64,000 bases of DNA from Argopecten irradians (GCF_041381155.1 NC_091135.1:3241620-3305619), one strand, 5' to 3'. Shown: positions 53,101-62,906, numbered from the stretch's first letter. The notes: generated by a model from the sequence alone, not told the origin. Numbers and translations: made by a program.

Positions 53101-53605
53101 CTTTGTTTGAATTATAGAGAGTCGTCTAATCCTGTCGTTATTTATATAAAAAAAAAAAACAAATTTAATTATAGAATAGGGCTAATAATCAACTCAAATC
53201 TTAATGAAATAAGATACAATCAGAATCATAACTTATAAGATAATGGTTATTTATTTCAAAATATCAGATACATTTTTTGTCGGTTCGTGCACATGGCCAT
53301 GTATAGTCTCTATGTGAAAAATAGCCAGAAATACATATAAATGTTTATTTATATGTATTTTTGGCTATTTTGTCATATAGAGACTATACATGGCCCTGTG
53401 GTTCGTGTGACGGCACCAACCTGAGTTTGTGACTGATCAGAGCGCCTGACATGTCGAAAACTTTGTTGGAATGATGAGACACATCACCGGGGCGAACTGT
53501 TGATTCGAACTGGTTGTACAAAAGTGGTGGACAAGCTTGAAACTGCGACCATAACATCGCAGTGTACGGCGGCAGACCGCTGGGTTCCACTGCCTCGGTA
53601 GCCAT
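43709..53605 (-). CDS. unrecognised membrane protein with PPxY tail, at least 6 exons
   Basis: Minus-strand exons: 53605-53421, 47296-47157, about 46445-46407 (start uncertain), 45194-45082, 44518-44312, 44137-43709. Phases match throughout and give about 370-374 residues. The start [10 protein letters not shown] has a good AAAAATGG context and no signal peptide. The N-terminal part is soluble-looking ([36 protein letters not shown]). Then come a [15 protein letters not shown] block, one NYS sequon and a Cys-rich hydrophobic stretch [20 protein letters not shown] that is probably a membrane segment. A basic stop-transfer THRKIKC and a Pro/Gln/His-rich tail with PPKY and PPQY follow. PPxY motifs bind WW domains such as those of Nedd4-type ligases. 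I do not recognise the family. Confidence 0.75.
44312..44518 (-). CDS. second gene, exon with the membrane segment
   Basis: 69 codons, phase 0 at both ends, acceptor TACTTTACAG and donor GTG|GTGAGT. It encodes [40 protein letters not shown] and [20 protein letters not shown] then LVCGGPCYV. Dense cysteines next to the hydrophobic stretch suggest palmitoylation sites (inference). Confidence 0.82.
45082..45194 (-). CDS. second gene, exon
   Basis: 113 nt from TGTACAG to CTGAAG|GTAAGA. Encodes (D/N)[17 protein letters not shown] then [20 protein letters not shown]. Enters in phase 1 and leaves in phase 0. Confidence 0.8.
45663..46383 (+). mobile_element. pearl-like element B, 4-core copy
   Basis: AACAAGAGATCCCAGAGGGA to TGATGATGTTGGGCTAAA with about four core repeats and a short GGAC tract. 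Its 3' end lies only about 24 bp from the donor site of the exon at 46407. Confidence 0.85.
46407..46445 (-). CDS. second gene, short exon at the end of a minisatellite (start uncertain)
   Basis: Encodes (K)[11 protein letters not shown](I), with donor ATAG|GTACAT leading in phase 1 to DEFAVLVN. Three possible acceptors 6 nt apart (exon starts 46445, 46451 and 46457) all keep the frame; the first follows TCACAG. A more distant AG at 46475 would need a different phase. The same acceptor region and the first 20 nt of this exon are repeated upstream. Confidence 0.6.
46420..47018 (-). repeat. 49-bp minisatellite made of an acceptor and exon start of the second gene
   Basis: About 12 copies. On the minus strand: GTCTGCAGACAAATATTCAT GGTAGCTGTAGTCACAG AGGGTAGGCATGGTCTGC. 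The exon itself reads AGGGTCGGTACGGTCTGC and then diverges. Units alternate between CTAGTCACAG and TTGTTAAAG-like variants. Confidence 0.9.
47157..47296 (-). CDS. second gene, exon 2
   Basis: 140 nt after TATTGTAG. Encodes [20 protein letters not shown] then [20 protein letters not shown] and RVRKMWK. The donor AAAA|GTATGT is the best available; AT|GTGGAA a few bases earlier is a weaker alternative. Confidence 0.75.
47475..47668. repeat. fold-back palindrome
   Basis: The arms GGGGGTTTCGAGATCCCAAA AACGACGTGGGTAAAGTACA and the inverse TGTACTTTACCCACGTC then TTTTTGGGATCTTGAAACCC. Inner CTAGTGATTATTATG / CATAATCACCGG also pair. About 190 bp. Confidence 0.8.
47640..47780 (-). mobile_element. tRNA-derived SINE fragment
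   Basis: On the minus strand GGGTCAGTCAGTAGAGCTGT (A box) and CTGGGTTCGATTCCTGGTC (B box) are spaced as in a tRNA, but the acceptor arm does not pair. It partly overlaps the right arm of the neighbouring fold-back. Confidence 0.7.
48223..52478 (+). mobile_element. expanded pearl-like element A, 4.26 kb
   Basis: AACAAGAGGCCCAGAGGGCC start, about 25 core repeats of about 155 bp, (GGAC)n tract at 52370-52425, and hairpin AGCTCACCGGCCCTTCGGGC end. It lies in the first intron of the second gene. Two blocks, about 48885-49980 and 49980-51075, are nearly identical, a 7-core higher-order repeat. All reading frames here are repeat artefacts. Confidence 0.88.
52546..52891. mobile_element. 346-bp TTAA-bordered MITE, copy 1
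   Basis: TTAAAGTGAATAGTCGGGTA to TTGCCCGACTGTTCACTTTA (A); inverted ends with TTAA at both borders. Close relative of 61120-61464. Confidence 0.88.
53290..53399. mobile_element. 110-bp fold-back MITE beside exon 1 of the second gene
   Basis: The arms CACATGGCCATGTATAGTCT and AGACTATACATGGCCCTGTG are flanked by the 8-bp duplication GGTTCGTG (53282-53289 and 53400-53407). The 8-bp TSD and CACAGGG-type ends suggest a hAT derivative. It ends about 20 bp from the exon 1 donor. Confidence 0.85.
53421..53605 (-). CDS. second gene, exon 1
   Basis: Starts at ATG 53605 and ends CTCAG|GTTGGT (phase 2). Encodes [40 protein letters not shown] and [21 protein letters not shown]. The next exon begins T GAG, completing AGT (Ser) in frame, which supports the junction. 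Confidence 0.75.
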
Positions 53606-54500
53606 TTTTGTTGGAGAAGCTCGATCGAGTCCTTTCTTCTTTTAAATCGCGAACGCGTACGGTTGTTACTGTTATATGATTGTAGTGTTACTTTCCACCA
53701 TCCACAAAAATCTAGTTACACAAACATGTCGCAATATGTCGATTTCTGTCCATCGGTATTGTTGTTTGGGTTTTTCCAGTGTGTACAAGGACTTCCGGCT
53801 TGGGCGAGGTCCATTAAAGGTGAATATTGAAACATGACAGTGTTCAGAAATAATGAAAAAAAATACTGTAGGCCTATACGTTTCAGTTAGAAATCTTAGT
53901 TTTACGTAATCTATTTTCATTTAAACGCTATAGCTAGGCTCTACCCCGGGATAAATGATATAATCAACCACTACAAATCCCATTGGGGCCTCCTTCGCAT
54001 CAAACTACTCTATGGTAAGCCGTTTGGTGTTTTTTTGGCAATAAGGCTGTTCAGACTAGACTACCCATTATAAAAATAATTTACTTATCTACAACTGGAT
54101 TTTTTCAGCTTAAGTTGAATAAGGAAAATTTAATTGCATTATAACTTTTTTTCTGCTTTTAAGTCAAAAAGATTTTTATTTACTGAACTCAGAGATTTAA
54201 ATATAATTATACTATTTAAATCTCTGCTTAACTGAAAACAAGAGATAATGCAAAAAACCTTTTTTAACTTAAGTTGAAATCTTTTTAACTTAAGCTAAAA
54301 TCTCACAAATCATCTGGAATGATAAGTCTTTTTAACTTAGACCACACTTTACTTTCGTACCACTGTATAATATCTTGTTAAAAAAAAATGAATAGATCGT
54401 CCGAAAATCATTTAATTTTTCTAAATAACTTAAATATTTGTGAAAAAATTCATTTTGAATACTAACGCTATATAATGTACATGTATTTAATCGACAATGT
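53606..54500. other. upstream region of the second gene and flank of the transposon
   Basis: No coding exon seen. From about 54110 to 54345 there are several AACTTAAGTT or CTTTTTAACTTAAG motifs. Similar motifs recur at 56865-56910 on the other side of the transposase gene and may be its end repeats. Confidence 0.4.
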
Positions 54501-54719
54501 TTAACCACACAGGTGACATTGGAACGGGACAGTTACTTCATGGGAAGTAGGAATACATTCCAAGTGCATCCACTTACTACAAGAATCGCACTTTGCCCAG
54601 TCTAGCTCTCTGCAGCCAACCGTGTATTCTCCTAAGCAAATAAAACAAGTTTTGTCCAGAACATTTTCTTTCTTTAGACGTCGTTTTTTGTTTGCTTTTT
54701 TCTCTTCTTTTACGGCTTT
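54501..54719 (-). pseudogene. zinc-finger tail of the transposase, out of frame
   Basis: A 73-codon open frame running directly on from the transposase stop but shifted by one base. It has a Lys/Glu-rich linker (KKRRLKKENVLDKTCFICLG), then CFIC ... CDSC ... W-M-H-L-E-C ... CHLC, a PHD-like set of Cys/His ligands found at the C-terminus of some pogo-type transposases. TAA at 54501-54503. A one-base shift at the GAGTAAAGCC site would join it. Confidence 0.65.
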
Positions 54720-56466
54720 ACTCAGGTTTTCGTTTGTGTTGTCTTTCTTCCTTTGCTTTCATTTTCTCTTCTTTTAATTCTTTTGCTTTTTGTTTTTCCT
54801 GTATAACCTCGTTACTTGTTAATAAACGATGGCTTGTAACAGACTTTTTTGCGGAAGTTTTCTTCACCGGCGTTGGCAACCTGAAAAGGTTCTCAATGTC
54901 ATCATACACTGTATCCCCAAAGTTTAAGTTTTCCTTTTCATCCGTTTCAAGTACAGAAACTGTACCGGTTGTTAGTGCCTGTAACAAAGGTTCAATGTCC
55001 GAGACGGGGATATTGAGTCCTTCAACACAAGGAGAAGCTATCGGCGACGAAGCCGAGATGGGATCTATTCCAGAAACCTGTGGTGGAAAGTCGGGAGTCT
55101 GAGATATTGCTTCTTGTGATGCTATAGCCGAGCCAGGTACTACTGTTCGAGTCACAAAAGGTGGAGGAGGTAGCGCGGTACTTTCAGCAGGGGAACTGTT
55201 CAATGATGTGTCAGCGGAGCATCCATCTTCGAGTTGGCTTTGATTAGACAATGGTGTATCGTACACCGACGACGGGAGGAAAGCTGAAGTAGGGATCTGG
55301 GAACCATCCACTGGATACAAACCACAGACTTTGAAGCCCTTCGTTATATTAGCAGTTGTCATTGCTGCTGTCCATGCCCCGTTAAACAGGCGAGGCCAAG
55401 ATGCCTTATTAACCACATGGTTTGGATTTGCAGCAAGGAATTCTGAACAAAGCCGATTGTAGGCTTTGTTGAAGGGACCAAATACCGTTCTGTCCAGTGG
55501 TTGTAAAACATGTGTACAGTGAGGGGGTAATGCCATAATGTGGATGTTTTCCTGTTTAGCTTTTTCCAATAGAGAAAGAACTTCATGTGAAGAATGGGAG
55601 TCCATTATCAACAATTGGGGTCGTTCAGGACCACAGTTCTTTAGGAAAACATTAGTGAACCACTCATCACCAAGGATATCGCACATCCATGCTTTGTTTT
55701 GATAAGTCCATAGAGTACCCTCAGGGGCGTCTACAGTATTAAAAGTCTGTAAACATTTTCGGGTTTTTCCTTTGGCAACACATAGTGGTGGCATAGCTTT
55801 GCCGGTGGCATTGATACAGGCTAGAATGGTCACATTTTCCCTTGAATTGCTTGTTCTGCTTTGTAAAGTCCTGGTCCCTTTCTTGGTACAGACATTACTT
55901 GGTGAATGCTCAAATTGCTTGCCTGTTTCGTCAGCATTCCAAACAAGATGCGGTTTGTTTTGTAAATTCAGCCCAGTGACAACTTTATTTAGATCAGCAA
56001 AGAAGCTGTCAATGACGGGTTTGTTTAACATTCTGACTCGAGATGTTGACAGCCTCTCTGGTTTACGGAGTACTAATTCAGGGTGCCTTCGTTTCAAACC
56101 TCGCCACCAGTCATCCCCTGGTACATTTTTCTGCAGCGGAATCTGAGCAGATTGGCATAGACGGGCCGTTTTTAATATCAGCTGGGATTTAGAAATTCCG
56201 AAGCCTTTGTCAGCTGCGCTGATGACTTTTGATACCAGGGCTTCCTCTATTTTGGGAGCCAAGTACGGTTTCCTCCCGGGCCTAGCTCCGCACTCGATCC
56301 GCCCAGAAACATGGTCAATCAATGTAGTTTTCGGGACTGCATACTTCTTAGAAGCCTTCCTAAGACTAAGGTGTCCATTGCGCACTGCCGAAACCGCTGA
56401 TTCTAGTGCCTCTGCTGTGTAACGCATATAGATATTTTTCGATTTTCGTGGCATATTGACCTGCAA
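54718..56466 (-). CDS. pogo/Tigger-like DDE transposase (CENP-B/jerky type)
   Basis: 582 codons without an intron. Residues about 8-55 form a psq-type helix-turn-helix (SLRKASKKYAVPKTTLIDHV). About 65-140 is a CENP-B-type DNA-binding domain (WWRGLKRRHPELVLRKPERL). About 170-385 is the DDE_1 catalytic domain with D179 (WNADETG), D289 (LLIMDSHSSH) and D325 (LQPLDRTVFGPFNK), a 35-residue gap between the last two. The Ser/Pro-rich linker and basic C-terminus end at TAA 54718-54720, with a displaced zinc-finger frame just beyond. MPRKSKN at codon 5 is the more typical start. All three catalytic Asp are intact, so it may be recently active or domesticated. No clear terminal inverted repeats were defined. 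Confidence 0.92.
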   Translation of the reverse strand: MQVNMPRKSKNIYMRYTAEALESAVSAVRNGHLSLRKASKKYAVPKTTLIDHVSGRIECGARPGRKPYLAPKIEEALVSKVISAADKGFGISKSQLILKTARLCQSAQIPLQKNVPGDDWWRGLKRRHPELVLRKPERLSTSRVRMLNKPVIDSFFADLNKVVTGLNLQNKPHLVWNADETGKQFEHSPSNVCTKKGTRTLQSRTSNSRENVTILACINATGKAMPPLCVAKGKTRKCLQTFNTVDAPEGTLWTYQNKAWMCDILGDEWFTNVFLKNCGPERPQLLIMDSHSSHEVLSLLEKAKQENIHIMALPPHCTHVLQPLDRTVFGPFNKAYNRLCSEFLAANPNHVVNKASWPRLFNGAWTAAMTTANITKGFKVCGLYPVDGSQIPTSAFLPSSVYDTPLSNQSQLEDGCSADTSLNSSPAESTALPPPPFVTRTVVPGSAIASQEAISQTPDFPPQVSGIDPISASSPIASPCVEGLNIPVSDIEPLLQALTTGTVSVLETDEKENLNFGDTVYDDIENLFRLPTPVKKTSAKKSVTSHRLLTSNEVIQEKQKAKELKEEKMKAKEERQHKRKPE

Positions 56467-57078
56467 TGAAAATCATTAAATGGTTTATATTATATAGTTC
56501 TACCAAAAACCATTAACAGTTTTACCGTGTCTTAGTCTTAGAATGATTTCAAATATTTGAAGTAGATCTACTCACCGTATGGTAACGACACCAGAAATAA
56601 GTAAGATTGTCGTTTTTATCTGCATTGTGGGATGTGTTTTGGATCCTGATGTTCCTTTATTATGATATATAAAGATAGATTCACAAGAAAAATCCTCCTC
56701 AGCCCCATTCATTGATGAAAATGCAGATAAAAGCGACAATCTTACCTCTGTTCAAATCCGGACTTTCCCAGTTTCGCTTCAAGGGGTACAGTTTGCCATG
56801 ACAACTGCCTACGAGAAACCAAAGCGGAGAACAGAGTCCTACCCGCTAAACCATTGCTAAAATCTTTTTAACTTAGCTAAATAACTTTTTAACTTAAGTT
56901 ATATATATATATTATACATCAAAACGGCTTCTATAACGATGTTAAAGCCTATACATTATTGTTGTCTAGTTCAAAGCACTGTCTATCGTCTCTATTTGCC
57001 TGGATACACTTAAGCAGTCGACCACTTCTTAATTCCAGAATATCCCGTAGAATACAAAACATAAAGCATAAAGTACTT
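56467..57078. other. flank of the transposase gene
   Basis: Contains an inverted pair TAAGATTGTCGTTTTTATCT (56602-56621) / AGATAAAAGCGACAATCTTA (about 56725-56744), and AACTTAAGTT near 56892. No gene. Confidence 0.45.
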
Positions 57079-58132
57079 CATCCTCGATATTCCAGGGGTT
57101 CCGATCACTTACGATCTCTACACCCCTGGACTATTTCATAGTGAAATTGAAGGCAGCTCAGCGGAAAACATTTGACCTATCACAGGCTAGCAAAGATTTT
57201 CTTTGAAGACTACAGAGAGAGCGACGCCTAACATCAAAGCCACATAGTCAACCACAGTGTACCGTTATACGTCTCTTTTGATGCAGGGGCGTAGGAAGCG
57301 GGGGGCAGGGGGGGGGGGGGCAACTGCCCCCCCCCCGTTCCCCAAGACGGGGGGCAAACATGTCTTTTTGCCAATGATTGACAACACAATATTATCGTTT
57401 CTAAATGCAGGTTACTTTAAATCGAAAAATTACCATGGTAAGAACGCTTTAAAAACATTAAAATACATCGTAAAACTAATCTCAGCCATACTAAATCGTA
57501 ATTTCTTTCCCGGGGAGATCCCCGCACCCTCCAAACACCAAAATTTCGAGCCTTCAGGCGCTCGCAAATTCATCAAAATGCATCGTAAAACTCATCTTAG
57601 CCATTCTAAATCGTAATATTTTTCCCGGGGGAGACCCCCGAACCCCCCAAACATTAAAATCTCGCGCCTTCGGGCGCTCGCAAATTCATCAAAAATGCAT
57701 CGTGAAACTTATCTTAGCCATACTAAATCGTAATATTTTCCCGGGGAGACCCCCGAAACCCCCAAACACCAAAATCTCGCGCCTTCGGGCGCTCGCAAAT
57801 TCATCAAAATGCATCGTGAAACTTATCTTAGCCATACTAAATCGTAATATTTTCCCGGGGAGACCCCCGAAACCCCCAAAACACCAAAATCTCGCGCCTT
57901 CGGGCGCTCGCAAATTCATCAAAATGCATCGTGAAACTTATCTTAGCCATTCTAAATCGTAATATTTTTCCCGGGGGAGACCCCCGAACCCCCCAAACAC
58001 CAAAATCTCGTGTCTTCGGGCGTTCGCAAATTCATCAAAATGCATCGTGAAACTTATCTTAGCCATTCTAAATTGTAATATTTTTCCCCGAGGGAGACCC
58101 CCGAACCCCCCAATCTAAATTGGTAATATTTT

Positions 58133-58166
<34 letters not shown>

Positions 58167-58523
58167 ACACCTTCGGCGCTCACACGCTAATTTGGCCAAT
58201 TTGCGTATTCGTTAATTTCCTTTTAGCGACCCCACTGTCTATAAATGTGAACAAGGATTATATTTAATGATATATGAAAAAGGTATATAAAATATATGTG
58301 TTGTGTGTTGAATTAATCTCCTCCTGTAGGTGCGGCGCGAGGGGGGGGGGTTACAAAATATTGAGGACCTTTGCCCCCCATTACGTCTCATCTTCCTACG
58401 CTACTATGATGTACATCAAATGACTAAATTACCTGTTCTATTCTGTTGCCTCCAGTTTTACTTTGAGATAGTTCAGGGGTGTAGAGATCGTAAGTGATCG
58501 TAACCCCTGGAGTATCGAGGATG
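57079..58523. mobile_element. 1.45-kb fold-back element with a nested GC-rich array
   Basis: The arms CATCCTCGATATTCCAGGGG TTCCGATCACTTACGATCTC and the inverse ending AGTATCGAGGATG are flanked by AAAGTACTT and AAAGTACCG, a degraded 9-bp duplication. The same arms form the 90-bp element at 62330-62419. The interior includes the unit at 57284-58410. Confidence 0.75.
57284..58410. mobile_element. nested GC-rich repeat element with hairpin units and a C31 run
   Basis: Starts CAGGGGCGTAGGAAGCGGGG and ends CTTCCTACGCTACT, short imperfect inverted ends. Inside are about six tandem units of about 115 bp (57450-58130) with CCCGGGGAGACCCCCGAA and the hairpin GCGCCTTCGGGCGC, then a run of 31 C (58134-58164). 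No protein is supported. Confidence 0.7.
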
Positions 58524-59723
58524 AAAGTACCGCTATGCTAGATAATCTTCCTACACTAAACCTTCTGAATTAAGAGTTTTGAAATTTAAAAAGATGTAAA
58601 TGACATTAAAAGTCTAAGTAAACTAAAAAATGTCGGTCTGTTCAGTTATTCTAGGCAAACCAGAAATATTCTCAAAACATGCTATCATACCTTAGAGTTC
58701 AAGGAACACATAATGACACATATTTCTGTAGTAGGGCAATCAATTGTTTAATGACCATTTTGATATTAGGAATTCAGCTTTTAGATATATTTTTTAAAAT
58801 AATGCACATCCTATAAAATCTATCAACAGCTCAGTCGATTGGTTAAACTTCAACTGAATGTTAACACGCGTACGCTCATTGAGCAGTTCAGGTCACACAA
58901 TCTAACATACAAAATGAGCAAAGATATATCGCAAAAATTCAATTACATCAATTAGGTCAAAGGTCAAACAAAAAAGTTCGCTATGGGGTCAAAATTCACG
59001 AATTTTTATTTTTTTGATTTTGCGAAATTTCTTTTTACATATCGATGCAGAATGTCATTCTGATGTCTTTTATTTTTCGGTAGCAATTCCGGTTAATGCT
59101 GTATGCCATTTTGGTATACAATCCTTTGATCTTTGCTAAATTACCGCCAAAATATTTAACATTATGTATTGTCGAACTGAATGACTAATATAGTCTGCAA
59201 TTGCTATAGAAAAGACCCCTCTAATTTGATATAATTTTCATCTTCATCAAAAACAAACAAAATGGCCGCTATGACGTCATATCTTAAAATTTAAAAATGC
59301 TTAAAACTCACTAACAGTTCTTTTCACAGATTTCATCCATTAATATTTTTTGCAGATAATCTTAAGCGTAAACTTTTTCTCTCTACATGTTATTACAAAA
59401 AATGGCAACTTCCGGTTTTCGGTAAGGGTCAAATGTTAAAGGTCCTGTTTTTAACAATAAACTTGAAAACTTTTCTCCTGAAGTTCTGTAAGGTCTAGGA
59501 TCTGCATATTTCATATATAAGATGTCCAGGGGATGGGCTATAAAGTCAGATACTAGGAATGACCTTGACCCATATTGAAGTTCACAGGGGTCAAATACAC
59601 ATATAATAAATAAATTGTTTAAATGGTCATAACCAACTTATCGTTGGTTTTACAGCTTTCATGCACTTATGTTATTTGAAGATAATCTACAGGGCAATGT
59701 TTTTCTAATAATAACTTGTTGTA
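58524..59723. other. intergenic DNA, no gene seen
   Basis: AT-rich unique-looking sequence without splice-flanked coding segments. Confidence 0.5.
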
Positions 59724-59990
59724 ACAAGAGATCCCAGAGGGATCTTGGCGCCCACCATTGAGTGAACTTTATTGGATCTTTGTAAGACTGATCTTTTCTC
59801 TGCTTTTCCTTCTTTCCCTGCTTCCTCCACCTGTCGGCCATGCTGTTTTCCGATTGGTCCCAAAATGCGATATGCATAACTAGGGACCAAGGGGAACCCA
59901 CACATGAAAGTTCAGAAAGATCCCTTTAGTACTTTCTGAGAAATAGCGATAAGAAACTTCAAATGACAAAATCCAAGATGACTTTAAGGC
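59724..59990 (+). mobile_element. pearl-like element B, 3'-truncated fragment
   Basis: AACAAGAGATCCCAGAGGGA start and one to two diverged cores, ending near AATCCAAGATGACTTTAAGG. No GGAC tract or terminal hairpin. Confidence 0.75.
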
Positions 59991-60333
59991 GCATTCGATC
60001 CCGTTATCATTTGCTCGAACGAATTTGGAAATATGAATTGGATTAAGATGAGAGTTCTCTTCGGCTGATCAAACTTCATGCAGGTCTTCACTAAAACACT
60101 TTTATTCAGGGCTGAAGGTCAAGGTCATTTATTGGTTACAACCTCAAAACCCATGCATTACCTAGTTCTTAACTTACCTGGCAATGACGGTATTGTAAAC
60201 TAAATACATTATGTATAATGAAAAGCCCGCCATGACAATTTCTAGTTGTAAAATGATTTCTGCAGGTATGTCTCCATCCAAACAAACATAAGACTTACAT
60301 CTTATGTTGTAGCTTCTGTGTATATACATGTTT

Positions 60334-60448
60334 CACAAGGACCTGGCACGAAAATTTTTAACCAACAGTATACATATATATGTATTATAATATCTTAATT
60401 ATATATATATATACTGTTAGTTAAAAGAAATCGTGCCAGGTCCCTGTG
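60334..60448. mobile_element. hAT-like MITE, copy 3
   Basis: CACAAGGACCTGGCACGAAA to TCGTGCCAGGTCCCTGTG, flanked by ACATGTTT (60326-60333) and ACATGTTC (60449-60456), an 8-bp duplication. Confidence 0.88.
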
Positions 60449-61119
60449 ACATGTTCTAACATATTCTTCCGCTTTAACTTTTTTTCATATTTAACATAGA
60501 CTGGTTTCATGTGGTTTAGCCAGTGTTCAAATATGTATTAATTCATGCAGGCGTCAATTATTTCTGAACGAGATAGTTTTAACATGATCATGTACACGTC
60601 TGTTCTGTAGCTAAAAACCGGCAAGGTATACATTATAATTGGAAATGGTGTAACATTAGATTAACTGTTGTGGGCGAATATAATCAGTATAATGCATAAG
60701 ATCAAAATTCAATTCAGGGATAACTCGTAGAATTACAAATAACGTTTCGTATTTCTTCACGGCTATGTGTAATATGTATTTTAATGCGTTCACGTATCGA
60801 TATAGCTGCAATATTGTAGCTCAAAAGACTTTTAGACAGAATATGGTGTCGTCTTTAGAGCTACAATTGGTGCCTATTACTGCTAATGGAGCAAATTAAT
60901 GATTATGCAAACCGTTATAAAACATTTGTTTGCATCATTTATCGTACTTGTTTGATATTGCTTACCTACTAGGCAATAAAACTGAACCACATAAAATATC
61001 AAATTCTCATGGAGGCATTATTTTTTTTACATATTACATATGAAGGTCTTTCTGAAGGGTATTTATACGGCAAGTCCACAAATTGTGAATTTGACGTCTT
61101 GTGAGCTGTACGGTAGATA
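60449..61119. other. intergenic DNA, no gene seen
   Basis: AT-rich. No features recognised. Confidence 0.5.
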
Positions 61120-61464
61120 TTAAAGTGAATAGTCGGGCAAAGAAAACCAGTCTAAATGCGTTCAATGGCCTTCCAAAAGTTCTCACATATTAATATGACG
61201 GTCAAGTTCTGCTTAGTTTCCCAGTTCTGACCATTAAAGTAAAGAAAAGTTGAAAGCATCGAAAGCGAGGCTGTGTGGAAATGTAACCACGGACATAAAG
61301 AGCCGGGAGGAAGTTTTAGAATTCCCATACTTTAAATTAATTTCTTCGTACGCAGACAGATTTTGACGAGAGATTTTATTTTTCCAATTCATAAGAAATT
61401 ATACTGAATACATTCACACCATTTTTACCGACTTTAGCCATTCTTGCCCGACTGTTCACTTTAA
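61120..61464. mobile_element. 345-bp TTAA-bordered MITE, copy 2
   Basis: TTAAAGTGAATAGTCGGGCA to TTGCCCGACTGTTCACTTTA (A); strongly similar along its length to 52546-52891. Confidence 0.88.
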
Positions 61465-62329
61465 GAATGGTAGTAATGTTTATTTTGGACAAAAATAATA
61501 TGTAAATGCATGCATGTATACGCATAAAATAATCGGAAACCTTCAAAAAAGTATGAAAAACTATGCCCGAGTGATTTTCGGAGGCAGTGCTCCACTACGA
61601 CACATAGGGACCAATTCGTACCCGGCCGAAAGGTATAGTAGGCCGGGTACGTATATTCGTTCTAGTATCGATATAGATATTATGCTCATCATAAGCGACC
61701 GTGCTTAGTCACATGACTTCAAAGACTCGATCTGACCGTTGGTCGGAATATTCCCGCCTAATCCATTGTTCATGAGAAGTCCGGCGAACTGACAACACAA
61801 TTTTGAGCTTCCGAATTGCAACACTTTATAAAGGCAAAAGGCAAGTCCGTTATGAACATTTCATTTATACGATATATTTAAATATATATATACAGTATTG
61901 TTTAGATTTAAAGACTTATTAACAAAGTCTTACATTCCCGTATGTGAAGTAATACTGGCATAAATCACAGGGACCTGGCAAGAATTTTATAACCAACGGC
62001 AACGGTATAACCACATGTACGTCTTTTGTTTTGTTTTTCTCTTTGTTTGATATAATATATGAGCCACGGAACATTGGACATACTCATGAACATATCTCAG
62101 TTTCTACATGCAATTTCTACATGCGCACACATCACAATCATTTGAGTTATCGCACAAAATTACAATTACATGTATTCTTTTATGAAAACCATGAGCTTCT
62201 CAATATTTTAAGGTTTAAGACCCTGTTTAAACTAATGATGTTTTTGTATGCCTATACATTGTATATCACTGTATTCACTTCTTAGGTGTATCTGCATAAC
62301 ATACATATACATGAACCTTAGTTACTAAA
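61465..62329. other. intergenic DNA with a short hairpin and a MITE half
   Basis: GTACCCGGCC ... GGCCGGGTAC hairpin at about 61618-61650. A left half of the hAT-like MITE (CACAGGGACCTGGCAAGAAT) starts at 61966 without a visible partner arm. No gene. Confidence 0.5.
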
Positions 62330-62419
62330 CATCCTCGATATTCCAGGGGTTCCGATCACTTACGATCTCTACACGTGTAGAGATAGTAAGTGATCGGAAC
62401 CCCTGGAGTATCGAGGATG
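62330..62419. mobile_element. 90-bp perfect fold-back with 9-bp target duplication
   Basis: CATCCTCGATATTCCAGGGG to CCCCTGGAGTATCGAGGATG, flanked on both sides by GTTACTAAA (62321-62329 and 62420-62428). A 9-bp duplication is typical of Mutator-like elements, though not exclusive to them. Confidence 0.92.
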
Positions 62420-62906
62420 GTTACTAAAAAGTGTCTATGCATCCGTACTAAACTTGCTAGATATAATACTGTTGACTCTGTATAGGCTGATGTGTTGTTT
62501 GTAAATTTTGGCAAATTATGTAAAAATGTAAATTTTCAGTTTTGCATGTCCACAGGATTCAGTACATATTTCTGTCACCAAACAACCATGTCATTATGTT
62601 TACTAGTGTTTATAACATGTAGTAGGAACGCTGGTTTGACCGGATTCGACTTTATAAAGGCATACACATATAAATTGTCCGGAAATTTTGACATTATTTA
62701 GGTTTTGTTCAACTACAGCTTAGACATGATATATTAAACAGGGTCTACCTTAATTGTCCATTCAAGATCTCATTTTACACTCTTCTATTTCAGGTTATAC
62801 ACGGTTATTTCAGTAATACAAACTAGTCCTACATATTTTACTATTAATTTGTATGGATATACATGTAAACCCCGCTCAAGGCACAAACGATATATTGACT
62901 ATATTC

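Noticed and set aside
54692..55102. 136-codon plus-strand frame
   Set aside because: Antisense shadow of the transposase gene.
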